Assembly: GCA_947652115.1 (NCBI GenBank)
Contig: OX393565.1
Span: 22,359,298-22,423,297, forward strand
Source: Blastomussa wellsi
Taxonomy: Eukaryota > Cnidaria > Anthozoa > Scleractinia > Plerogyridae
DNA length: 64,000 bases
Direction: 5' to 3'
The notes beneath the pieces are model-generated. The model was not told the DNA's origin. It made no database searches and was given only the letters and a program-made list of their open reading frames with translations. Of this stretch, positions 26,264-38,000 are shown piece after piece. Made by a program: the position numbers and the translations under genes. The first letter of the stretch is position 1, and the number at the start of each line of letters is the position of its first letter.

Positions 26264-29200
26264 ATGAACATTCAACTGATCGTGTGTATTCTATTGATCA
26301 TCTCAATTCATCATGGTAAATACTTTTACCTAAAAAAATACTCAAATAAAAGGGCGAGAAAAACAGCAGTAGTGCAGCCAGACAAATTGCCGTGGATAAG
26401 TAAAAAATGGTGAGCGGTGCGCATTTTTATGAAGCATTGCTTACAGCAATAACTCTATTTTGGTGCAAAGTATTTTGACCTCAGTTGTTTGCCGGGTATA
26501 GAAACTTTTACTATGAAGTTAATTTTGATATTGCAGGGCAAGGTTAAAGTACATATATTTAAATTCAATACTTTCTGTTATAATCCCTACTACCTTTATC
26601 GCAAGGTGCCACTGAATAATTAAGTTCTAAAAAAGGGAAAAAAAGACACGAAACTTTTGAAATAAATTTGCTCCTTTCAGTTTTACCCATGGATCTTAAA
26701 CGGGTTTCATTCAGATAAATGGATTCGGCCACAAGACAAATCTTCTGTTATGTAAATTATAGACCCCATTATAGTCAGGACAAAGCAGCAATGGTACGCG
26801 CTAAAATGCATCTTACCTAGAGAGTATGAGCATGGTTTTCTCTTTAAAGGAATTTAACGAGAGATAAATAAAGAGCATACCAATAATAAGTAAAAGTATG
26901 CGATAAATTGTTTTGAAATTTATTCCAGTGTTATACAGAACGTCTTTAGTTGCCCTCATTGTTTTCTCCTTTCCCTGCAGGTGCAGTTAACGAATTTCTA
27001 ATAACGTTAAGAAGCTTTTGCCTTATTTTTGAAATCAAGAATATTGTCGGGGGACCTCATTTTACGTTTCATAACTGGTTGGGGTGATATTTGAACGGGG
27101 TTCACATAGGCGTACGGGCCGGGGGCTGCAGCCCCCCCCCCCAAAAAAAAAAAAAAAAAAAAAATTTTGGGAAACTCAGATTTTTTGGGCAGCAAGAGAA
27201 ATTTGGGCAAAGCAATGTGGGAGAATTTTTTGGGCAATTGGTTCATCGCCATCTTTCTCACCGGGCAAAAAATTGCCCGTACGCTTATGAGGATTCATTG
27301 TATGAAAACATTTCAGGCGCAGGCAAGAATACTTCATATTTAAACTGTCCAAACACCAAGGATCTGGAACAAATGCAGTTCAATAGGCCATTTCAGACCA
27401 CGTGATGTTACCCTTGACAGTTATTTCTTTCAAATTTAAAACAAATTCACGTTAAATTGAATGAAGAATTTGCTGATAAAAAAAGGAAAAATTCTCTAGA
27501 GAGCATCAGATGATCTTAAATGTAAATTTCATACGAAAGTCAGGGTGACGTTTTCAAGTTGAGATCCAAAGCTCCGGCCGGAATCACAGTGATATCACTT
27601 CTTTCATAGCTGCATTACACTGACATAGCAATTTTTAACAAGACTTGACCACTATTTGTAGATTTCTAGCACGAGGTGTGAGACAGGGTGACCCACTCTC
27701 TCCGTATCTCTTTCTCCTAGTCATCGAAACCTTGGCAATTTCTATCCGTAAAGATCCAAAAATCGAGGGAATTAAAATAGGCAACAATGAAACAAAAGTT
27801 TTACAATATGCAGACGATACCACTGCGGTCCTGTCAAATTTAGACTCGGCAAACGCTTTATTTCAACAACTAGATCATTTTAAAAATTTATGTGGACTTG
27901 AAATTAACAGTTCAAAAACAGAAGGTATGTGGATTGGGTCTCAAAAGGACAACGATAAAAAACCACTCGGTATAAATTGGCCAAGTGAACCCATCAAAGC
28001 CTTAGGGGTATTCTTTACATATGACCAGTCATTACTCTATGAAAAAAACTTCCAAGATAAACTTGATAATATGAAGAAGCTTACAAATATTTGGTCTTCA
28101 AGAGGGTTATCTATTTATGGCAAAGTTACTATAATTAAATCTCTACTTATCCCCAAATTAGTCTACGTGTCCTCATTACTACCAACTCCATCAAATATTA
28201 TTAAACAAGCGAACCACATAATTTTCACCTTTGTATGGAAAGGAAAAGATAAAGTGACAAGACTTTCGGCGATAAACACTCTCGAAGAAGGTGGCATAAA
28301 AATGATGGACATTGAAAGTATGATTAAGGCGTTAAGACTGGCTTGGTTGAAAAGAATATTTAATAACAATGACAGTACATGGAAGTTCTATTTAAAACAC
28401 CTCCTAAAACAACTTGGAGATTTATTAATCTTTGACTGCAATTATGCAATAAAGGATCTTCCAATTATCTCAACTTTCTATAGAGAACTTTTGCTTTGGT
28501 GGTCAGAATTTCGAGATCTCTTCTTTGAAGAGAAACACTGGCTTTCTATAATTTGGAACAATAAAGACATTAGAATTAATGGAAAACCTGTCTTTTACAA
28601 TACTTATTACAACTTTGGAATTTGCACTGTCAACGATTTGTTACTAAATCTTAACAATATTAATTCTTTTGAAATAATAAGGAAAAAAAATCAAAAGGCC
28701 AATTTTCTTGCATGGACTGGTCTTAGACACTCTATACCATCCTACTTAAAAACGGCTGAGCATGGGTCAGATAGGCGCCTTCCCTATTTTAAGTGTAATA
28801 ATGTTATTTTTGATATTACAAAAAAGAAATCGAAAGATTTCTATTCATTAATAGTAAGCAGGAAAGCTCAGCTACCAAACAATGCTATGAAACTAAGACA
28901 AAATTTTAACTTAACTCAAGAAGAATTGAAACTTGCCTACGCCCTTCCTCACAAAGTTGCTTATGAACCTTATGTGAAAGCCTTTCAATACAAAATTTTA
29001 AATTCCATCCTTTATACAAACAAGAAATTATTTAAAATTGGCTATAGTGAGCACGACAAATGCACCTTTTGTGACACTGAAACAGAAACATCAGAGCACC
29101 TCTTTTTTTATTGTTCTTTCTCGAATATATTCTGGAAACATTTTGAAAAATACTACTTTACCCTAACAAAAAATTTGAGAGTTCTCAGCATTCAAGATAT

Positions 29201-30538
29201 TACAATAGTATTCACCTTGCCCTTTACTTAATTATTTAATATTAATCGGTAAGTTATATATCTGGGATTGTAGAAGAAAGAACACACACCCGTATATAGA
29301 AGGTTACAAACGAAAAATCAAAATTAACTATCAGACAGAAAAATACATTGCCTCAAAAAATAACGATCTGCCAAACTTTTATAATAAATGACCAAAAGGT
29401 ATTTTTCTGTAATCTATCTTTCTCCTAATTTTTTTTTTTAGTTAGTGTTTTCCTGTATAAAATAAAACGCATGTAATACGGAATTTATATGTATAAATAA
29501 AAGTGACAGTTAATGCGCGACTGTCTCTTTTTTCTTGAGGCTATTCCCAAAGTTATACAAATGTATATAGTTTTCATTGTTTTTTTTGTAAGTTGCTGTA
29601 ACTGTAAGCAGGTATTTATGTAAGTAAGTATGTAAGTAGTGTCGTAAGTGTTGTAAATTGAAATAATAATAAAAAAAAAAAAAAAAACTATTTGTAGATT
29701 TCCAGTGGTGTCAATACGTTTTTGGGTCTTAATTTTTTAAGTAATAGTCCATTTTACAGTCCTGTGAAATGTAACCAGGCCTCTGTATGAAAGCGAGGCT
29801 CAGGGTGACCTTGTCATGATAGAGACCAGAAACTATTTAGCATAACAACAAAACGATTTACATATCAAAAGCAAGAGGGTTTGTATCTATGCAAGGTCAC
29901 CTTCAGCCTCAATTCCACTCAACGGCTTGGTACCTAAGCACAGAACTGTAAAATGGCCTATTCTCGTGACAGTGAGCCCCGCGGCCGGTTTGATTGTTAC
30001 AGCATAGTATGGGGTTGTTGCAGTAATAGCGTTGTCGCGAAACTTCAGATGCTGAAAAACCGTGTGGCTCGTATATGGTTATCTGCACTTTATGATCCAT
30101 GCTACTTACGTGTTCCGCGAAGAATTTCACGATTTATAAAACGAACCAATACTGAGCCCTTTTCTTGCGCTACTTTTTCACGTGTACGGCATTTCCAAAG
30201 GCAAGCGAACGTAACGTGCATGTTCATAATTTTCTATTTTTTGAGCGTCAAGCTTGGAATGCAATGCGTGCACCAGTGACACCTCATGGGGAGATTGCAA
30301 CGCTACAAAACTCGAGTGTCCCCCGACAGACGACAAGTGTATCAAAGGTCATCTAAGAACTGGCAGACGCGATTTTAACTTCAAGAGCTGCTCTCCCAAG
30401 TTTGCACGTGAGAGGGGAAAAACCCCCATTTGTAACGAGGGTACAGGGCCTGACGTCACTTGTAATATCTTGTGCTGTAATGACAAAGATAACTGTGACA
30501 CCGGTTCATCTTTCTGTGCCAGCGATTTCTTATTGTGA
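26264..30538 (+). CDS. Three-finger (Ly6/uPAR-like) gene 2, tail truncated
   Basis: Exon 1, 26264-26315 (52 nt), encodes signal peptide MNIQLIVCILLIISIHH. The donor is G/GTAAATAC. Exon 2, 30246-30538, follows an acceptor reading TTCTATTTTTTGAG, is in phase 1, and encodes a domain ending CCNDKDNCDTG. The protein would have 114 aa. Two oddities appear against gene 1. The seventh domain cysteine is gone (gene 1 has KQACE; here KFARE). The tail stops at TGA 30536-30538, although the same frame then continues ACALVSLLSLVS, so an ancestral TCA has probably become TGA and cut the GPI-signal tail. The product may be secreted, or the gene may be decaying. The 3.9-kb intron contains a 5'-truncated LINE. 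Confidence 0.6.
27105..27290 (+). repeat. Dispersed repeat (GGGCAGCAAGAGAAATTTGG family), copy 1
   Basis: A run of C then about 22 A, followed by GGGCAGCAAGAGAAATTTGG and GGGCAATTGGTTCA. The reverse-complement copy is at 52490-52645. It lies in the intron of three-finger gene 2. Confidence 0.6.
27669..29686 (+). mobile_element. 5'-truncated L1/Tx1-like LINE
   Basis: A 16-bp exact direct repeat, actatttgtagatttc (27653-27668 and 29687-29702), flanks a 2.0-kb insert ending in a poly-A run, the mark of target-primed retrotransposition. The frame up to 29231 encodes the C-terminal half of a reverse transcriptase: RQGDPLSPYLF, the catalytic YADD near 27807-27818, and a late CxxC...H...C motif (CTFCDTETETSEHLFFYC). 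Endonuclease and most of ORF2 are absent. After the stop the family-like tail continues in another frame (about 29230-29390), so there is also a frameshift. This copy is dead and intronic. Confidence 0.9.
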
Positions 30539-30679
30539 GCATGCGCCCTGGTGTCATTGCTGAGTCTTGTTTCCTGCTCTTGTGCGGGGCGAAGTATTTA
30601 GCAGTGCTGGCAGGGTCTATATGCTATGTTGTGAAGTTAATTTTGGCGGAGAATGTAACAAGTTATCTTTTTTGTGTGT

Positions 30680-30960
30680 GGGAGGCGTTGTGGCCTAATG
30701 GGTAGTGCGGTGGACTCCGGATCGGGCGATCTCGACCGGGGCACGGCGTTGTGTTCTTGGACAAGACACTATTTATCACAGTGCCTCTCTCCACCCAGGT
30801 ATAAAAATGGTTACCGGCAAAATACTGCTGGGGTTAACCCTGCGATGGACTAGCATACCATCCAGGGGGAAGTAGAAATACTCTCAGTCGCTTCATGCTA
30901 AGGAAACCGGGATAAGCTCCGGCGGTATGGGCCACTGGGCTCAACGCAGGCTTTTCCTAT
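30680..30960 (+). mobile_element. tRNA-derived SINE, copy 1 (B box deleted)
   Basis: Head GGGAGGCGTTGTGGCCTAAT with an A box, then TTGTGTTCTTGGACAAGACA and CTCCACCCAGGT. The B-box segment present in the 32691 copy is missing. Confidence 0.7.
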
Positions 30961-32125
30961 CGTTTTTGTAGAATATAAGCTTGTTCTCGGGTTCTTTAAG
31001 AAGGGACCACCGAGGGCTATATCTTGGTGTTTCGGAAGTGAATGGTCACTAATATTCCCTTGATGTTGTGGGTTTGGTTGTTGTTGAGCATAAGCTTAAG
31101 CTTAGAAGCTTCACTGATAAAGCGAGCAATTGTAATCCTAAAGAACATGATTAGTAGACGTAAGCAGATGCTTATCAGCTAGTCAGGGCGATAAGATAGA
31201 TAGTGCCTTCTGACGTAACACACTGAAAGTACATATGGTCAGTTGTGGACTGACAACACGCGGCGTGTGCACGTATTGAGCCCATTTTCACTACCAAATA
31301 TAATCAATTATTCAGTGCCCTCCCCCCCTCCTCCACGAGGCTTAACAAAAAATAAGTCTCGTAGCCTCACCCGCTCTCACCCTCCATCAAGGATGCTTGT
31401 TATGTTGTCTTAGTATATTGCAACGCTGTGCCGGAGCGAGTGATTGCTAGACGAACGTACCATAAATATCGTTTTCGTTTTACCGCTTTTTCTAAAAGTC
31501 TCCAGGCGATAAGGTTGTGGTTGTGCACACGAGTATTTATCTTATTGCATAGTGTCTTGGAAGAGTTTCCTTTCAAGTATCAGTTGGTACGTTTTGCATG
31601 GGGAAATTATTATCATACCAAATGTATTATTACTCATCAAGATGAAGCTGTGGTTAGTTGGCGCTTGCATTCTTTACCTTTCACTTCCAGCAGGTAAGAG
31701 TACATGCCTTTTCTGCGAACATTTGATATCGATTTTGATGATGTTTGCTTCCTTTTCCCTCCTTTTTAACGTTAATCTGTTTGATTGAAGCCCTACAATT
31801 ACTCGGACGCTTTTGCTGTTTTGATAGCAATGCCTCAGTTTTTACTATGGAGAAGAACAGAGCCTCTACGATATGTCCAGGCCACGATATGTTCAAGAAT
31901 CGGGGAAAACTAAAGACAACATGTTTGGCAATTTAAAAAGTGCTGCAATTATTACGATCAACCAAACCACTTGTAACCTGCGGCGGCTAACTATCAAGTA
32001 CTGGATTTCGCTAGATGCCCGAACATTGTTTTAATAATTCTTACAAAGTTATGCTTACCGGCCAGCACCCACCCACTGGACAATTTCACCCATTCCATTG
32101 AAAAATCGTTCCGGGACTCCTATTC

Positions 32126-32203
32126 TAGTCTCCTTCGCAGCCGTTTTTTGGGATGGAGGGGAGCGTTGCGTGACATCCCAAAAAACGGCTGCGAAGGAGA
32201 CTA
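32126..32203. mobile_element. 78-bp foldback MITE with 9-bp target duplication, second copy
   Basis: Same family as 6815-6893: TAGTCTCCTTCGCAGCCG at one end and its complement at the other. Flanks ctcctattc and ctcctactc match at 8 of 9 bases. It lies in intron 1 of three-finger gene 3. Confidence 0.75.
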
Positions 32204-32690
32204 CTCCTACTCTAGACAGTCGACATTTTGACAAATCATTAGGGGCAGTGAATTCAACTGCAACGGGTACAAAAACGAGGCAAACGGTTTTTCGGTGATG
32301 AAAATTGAAATGTAACAGTCGTTGTTTTGTGCTGTGACTGATTTTCTCAAAGTTTTTACAAATAGTATTTAGTAAATTAATTAAATTAAACTATAGAAGA
32401 TTACATTGCATGCCTAGAGAGAAATTTCTTAAAAAGCGCGCCAAATGATTACTTCATCCAAATGTATGCAAATGAAGACAACAAGGCGGTTTACAGAAGC
32501 CGCAAATATTGTCTTTTCTAGAGCAATCACAGTCATCGGTGTGCAGTTATTAAACAAGATCAGTTTTGAAAAATCTTTGAAGGCAAATATTTCGACATAG
32601 GCTGAAAGCCCTGAAAGCAAACTCGTGGCCGCATGAATTTAGGCAGCTTAGCCTTTACGCGATAAACAGTCTTTTACCTTTGTCATTTGG

Positions 32691-32980
32691 GAGGCGCAGT
32701 GGCCTAATGGTTAGTGCGCTGGACTCCGGATCGGGCGATCCGGGTTCAAGCCTCGACCGGGGCACTGAGTTGTGTTCTTGGGCAAGACACTTAACTCTCA
32801 CAGTACCTTTCTCCACCCAGGTGAATAAATGGGTACCGGCAAATTACTGCTGGGGGGAAACCCTGTGATGGACTAGCATCCCATCCAGGGGGAGTAGAAA
32901 TACTGTCAGTCGCTTTATGCTAAGGAAACCGGGATAAGCTCCGGCGGTATGGGCCACCGGGCTTGACGCAGACTTTGTCT
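32691..32980 (+). mobile_element. tRNA-derived SINE, copy 2
   Basis: A box (TGGCCTAATGG) and B box (GGTTCAAGCCT) are both present, followed by TTCTTGGGCAAGACACTTAA. Imperfect flanking repeats (taccttt..catttgg type, near 32676-32690 and 32981-32997) look like the target duplication. In intron 1 of three-finger gene 3. Confidence 0.75.
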
Positions 32981-33989
32981 TACCTTTTGCCATTTGGTAC
33001 TACTTTATATTCTTTCATTTTAATTTCCTGCAGGCCAAAATTGAGATGATCTTTGAAATGTCAATTTAATTGCAGCCTTGAGCCTCAAGTGTCTCGCTGG
33101 GTGCAAGGCGAGTGGTGAAGCGGCCAAAGTGTGCAAGGGTCTGACCACTGGTAGAATGGCGTTCGAACCGTATCTGGATAGTTGTATGACCGTCAAACTC
33201 ACCGTAACACATTTTCCCAGTGTGGTCGAGATGAAGAACTGCTCCAGTAGCATTGTATGCGACCCAAATAGTGATTTTTACTGTAAGTAGAACCAATGTT
33301 GAGGCCCGAGGGAGCCGAAGGACTCCGATATGGATTTAACTTCTAAGGAGACCAGCTGAAACTTTTATTGCCACTTAAAAATAACCAAAATACCAAAAAT
33401 AAAATTTACATTTCTATATTTCTTGGCGTGCAGCTCTAAACGAGACCTTAACGGCGAAACGTAGCAAAAAAAAAATATATTTCTTTATCTCTTCGCGTGC
33501 AACCCTCAACAAGATTTGACGGCGAGATTTCCCTTTGAGGGTCAGCTAATTAAATTAGCTACGTCACGATATTTTGAGTTATTTTTTGTGATGAAACAAA
33601 AAGGAACAAGGATGGTTGGATGGAGAAGACTGAGATGGATTACATATGACGATTTCGAAAAAATTAGGCTAAATTTTTAAAATGCACGAGCCGTGAAGTA
33701 GCTGACGAAACTCTAGCCTACCCTTCCAAATATATACTTAGCCATGTTTAAAATGAAACGGTGTCAACCTTTGCCAATAACAAGGCCCGTGACCTCTGCC
33801 CAAAATAGCGTCCGGAAAGAAACTGTTTTGAACAAAAGTAACTCCATGCAGTGTTTGGAGCGGTTTTCACCTGAGTGTCGAGAGTAATTAGCAATTGCCT
33901 TTGGCTTTGCATAGTTACGCTCAGTGATTGATTTAAAAATCTTGCGCCACTTATTGGATAACTGGATTGTCTCAAACTCCGTCCTTTGT

Positions 33990-34660
33990 GATTGGCCAAA
34001 GCAATATTCACGATAGCCGCTACGATGGTTTTCGTGTTGTAATGCAAATTAGCCACGTTGTCTGCCAGGGGGCAAACATTGAAATGATGCCGTTTCCCGG
34101 AAAATCGGACGGTCTAAATAGTGAAGTATCTTCGGTAAAGCCACATTTGAGAGCCAAGTTATGGAATAACGATTTCATTGTAAGGTTATTTAAGCAATGG
34201 ACCACACTTTCTATGGGTTTATAGGGGTAATAACCCACGGGGAGGTTTGAGAGAACACGAGAAAAGTTTGTGGTCTATTGCTTTTATATAATAATTCAGA
34301 AGACGCGCGATTTTTCCATGGGTTTACCGGCACAATAAACCATAGCTGATTGACCAATCAGAGCGCGCGCATTGATTTTGTTATTATATAATTTGAAATA
34401 GTTACTCGATACCTTGACTTGCTCACTACACAAGCCGTTTTCTTTTTTACAAAAGTGCCAAAATTGCGCTAGACAAAGAATATTTAGACCACAAAACAGA
34501 AACCAAAGCATGGCTATGAAAAAAATTATCAGACATGAGAAGAAACCAGCTGAAATTTGTCCATTTAGGCTTGTTTGCCCCCTCACAAATCACGTGCCTA
34601 ATTTGCATTACAATGTGAAAACAAACGTGGCGGTTACTGTGAATAACGTCTATTGCTTTA
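33990..34660. repeat. Inverted duplicate pair with a TIR element between
   Basis: About 33990-34085 and 34560-34660 are diverged reverse complements, both with GTAATGCAAATTAG-type cores. Between them, 34288-34392 begins TTATATAATAA and ends with its complement, a small AT-rich MITE. All in intron 2 of three-finger gene 3. Confidence 0.5.
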
Positions 34661-35019
34661 GATTTGGTTGTAAGGCACTCAACTGTAACTGCTGGAAACT
34701 CGCTAAGAACAAAAAAGTGGCACACGAGCCGATAGTCGAATGTGTCACTGATGTTCTTACCGCATTTTGACGTCTTCTGTGATCTATTACTGAACAGACG
34801 CACGGCAACATGGAATCTATCTGTGTTATATAATGAAAAAACAAAACTTAAACGTCATCAGTGCGTGTGTCCTTTAATATATCATAGGTAGGAACCAATC
34901 ATAATTGGGCTTATTAAAAAATGATTACATCGTTCACTGATGATGTCCTTTCCTTTGCAGTGTGCAGTCTTATGAACAGCACTGGTATGTCTTCCGATTG
35001 TTCAATGCAGTGTTGTCAA

Positions 35020-38000
35020 TGTGTCTGCCCTCGAGTTCTGCACTGCAGAATCGACTGGGAGTTTCGACGAAAATCAACAAGAAATAAACCAAGATGAACG
35101 TTCGTTGTTATTCGCAGGAAAACCTATTTCTGAGCTGATTTTAAACGATACAAACAACATCACACTTGTGATACGAAACATGGCGGCCATGCAGCCGGAG
35201 AGCGAGTGTTACCCCCCGCAGTGCCAATAGGTGAATACCGCTGACCGACTTACTACTGCACACTGCTGTAGCAACATGGCTCCCCAACTGCATACATGCA
35301 GTTAACAATAACAGTGTAATAACTAACAGCGATAAATGTTCGACAAAGAACAGTCCAATACTTGAACTATGGCAACTAGTTCATGTTCAGAGTTCAAGTA
35401 ACCTTGCAAAGGTTACTGAAGTTCAAAATATCAATGAAGATTAAATTTTCAAAAACAGTGCTCAGTGTTAATTAAAGGTCACTCAAAGTCACTCTTCACA
35501 TGTCCCTTGCTGGCTCCTCGTTGGGGATTTCTCCGGTCTCCTGACTAAGTACATCCTCTCCAGTCACCTCATCTGTGGTCAACAATAGCACAAGCTTGTG
35601 AATTGGCCTGTCTAGGTATGATGGCGGGCTTTGGCGTTGGCCACAGTTGTCCAAATTTCTGTCTGCCATCAGCAACTTGACCTTTCTGACATATCCGTCC
35701 TCACTTGGGTAAACTTGCACCACTCTACCAAGTGGCCACTTGTTGCGCGCTCCTTCGCTCTCCTTAGATATCACAACGTCTCCCACTGCAAGGTTTCTTT
35801 TAGGCTGGATCCACTTTTGCCTGACCTGTAACATTTGGAGATACTCATCGCGCCACCTCATCCAGAATTGGTTCGCGCAATACTGCATTCTTCTCCAACG
35901 TTTTCGACAATAAACATCAGCTCTTTGGAACTCTCCTGGTGGTGGTAACAATCGTTTAGGTTTGATAGTAAGAAGATGGTTTGGTGTTAAGGGCTCTGGT
36001 GCCTGTGCATCACATAGGTAGTCCACACTGAGAGGTCTTGAGTTGATAATGCACTCGACTTCTGTCATGAGTGTGCGCAAAGTCTCATCATCAAGTTGGC
36101 TCCCAACCTTCGATAGAAGTGGTTCCAATGCATTGCGTACACTGCGAATCAAACGTTCCCAGGTTCCTCCCATGTGACTACAATGGGGCAGGTTCATCTT
36201 GAATGGGATCCACTCGCATCCATTTCTTAGCAGGTATTCTTGAACGTGATCTTGATTCATCTCAGATAATGCCTCCTTCAGTTCATTTCGCGCACCGACG
36301 AAATTTGTCCCTTGATCAGACCTCAACTGTCTTACAGCTCCTCTTCGATTCATGAAACGACTCAATGCATTGATGAAAGAAGAGCTGTCCAATGAATTGG
36401 CAGTCTCCAAATGAACACTTCGCGACGCCATACACGTAAACAGCACTCCGTACCGTTTGACTTCGCTTCTTCTCTCTTTGACTACGAACGGTCCAAAGTA
36501 ATCAACGGCGCAATATGAAAATGGAGGCGCGGGCTCCAGTCTGTCCTCAGGAAGACAGGCCATTTTCTGCTGCTCTGTGGGTCTACGCAGTCGTCTACAG
36601 GTCACACAACTTGATATGAACCTTGCTACTCCTGATGATCCATTGATCACCCAGTAGCCATTCTGGCGCAGCTCATTGTGCGTCATCCCACGACCCATGT
36701 GGTTCACTTTCAAGTGATGATGTTCGATCAACAGTTCAGTCAAGTGTCCCTTTCTCGGAATAATGACTGGGTGCTTTATGTCAACTGGTACATTTGCTCT
36801 TCTGATACGACCTCCAACACGAATAAGACCATCTTGGTCCACGAACGGGTCCAGTTTGTACAGGGAACTGGTCTTTCGTAACTCTTGGTTTCGTTTTCTA
36901 GCTTGACATCGGTTTGTGTCTCCATCAGTAACATTTAAGTTGCAGAGGATCTGAAGCTCTGTCTGGAAGTGTTCATACTGCAAACTCTTGATGATGTTCT
37001 TCTCTGCCTCTTGAAGCTCTGTTACTGTAAACTTTATTTCTGGTATCTCAACTTCTGCACTTGACTTTGTCCCCGGTTTCTTGGACATCTTAATTTCTCT
37101 TCTCTGAAACTTTGACTTTAGTCGTAGACACAGGGCTATAACCTTCGTAGCCTGATACCAGCTGCGTACACCATTAAGTCTGCTTGTCTCGAAGTAATCA
37201 GGAAATGGAGTGACGCTCTTGACTTCCGTCGTCAATACGGATACTTTCTTCACTTCAGGGTCGGACTCTTGAAGGGGAGACACCTCCACGTTCTCAGGTT
37301 TGCAAGGTCCGCTTTCCCACAGAAATTCTGGACCAATGAGCCAACGTGGACCTTCTACCAGCTGTTTGGCTGTGAGTCCTCTTGACGCTTCGTCCGCCGG
37401 GTTGTTGGTTGTCTCAACATAGAACCAGGAGTTAGGATCAGTTAGATCACGGATTTGTTGAACTCTGTTGGCGACATAAACATGGAATCGTTTAGCCTCA
37501 TTGCTTATGTATCCGAGAACTACTCGGCTATCCGTCCAGAAAAACTCCTTGATCCCTGGGTACTCTAACTCATTCCGCACAAACTCACTCATTCTTGCTG
37601 AGGTGGTAGCGGCAGCTAATTCCAACCTTGGAATGGTTTTGTGCTTCAAGGGTGTTACCCGTGTCTTTCCAACAACAAAAGAGCAATGAACTTGGTCATG
37701 TTCGTTAATTAGTCTTAGATACGAGCACTGGCCATTACCTTCTGTTGAAGCATCTGAAAAGTAGTGCATTTCCACAGCTTTCACTGAGCCAAAGTCGTTT
37801 GGCTTAAAACATCGCTCTATCTCCAGTTTCTCCAGGTCCTTGATTTCTTGACGCCACTTCTCCCATTGTGGGCGTAGATACTCAGGGACAGGGCTATCCC
37901 AGTCCAATTTGTCTCTGCACATCTGCTGGAGTATCTGCTTTCCTTTGAGTGTTACAGGGCCTATGTATCCATTAGGATCATAGATGGAGCCAATGGTCGA

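Noticed and set aside
35021..35230. 69-aa open frame, repeated at 42231-42440
   Set aside because: Both copies are the LTR of the BEL/Pao element, not a duplicated gene.
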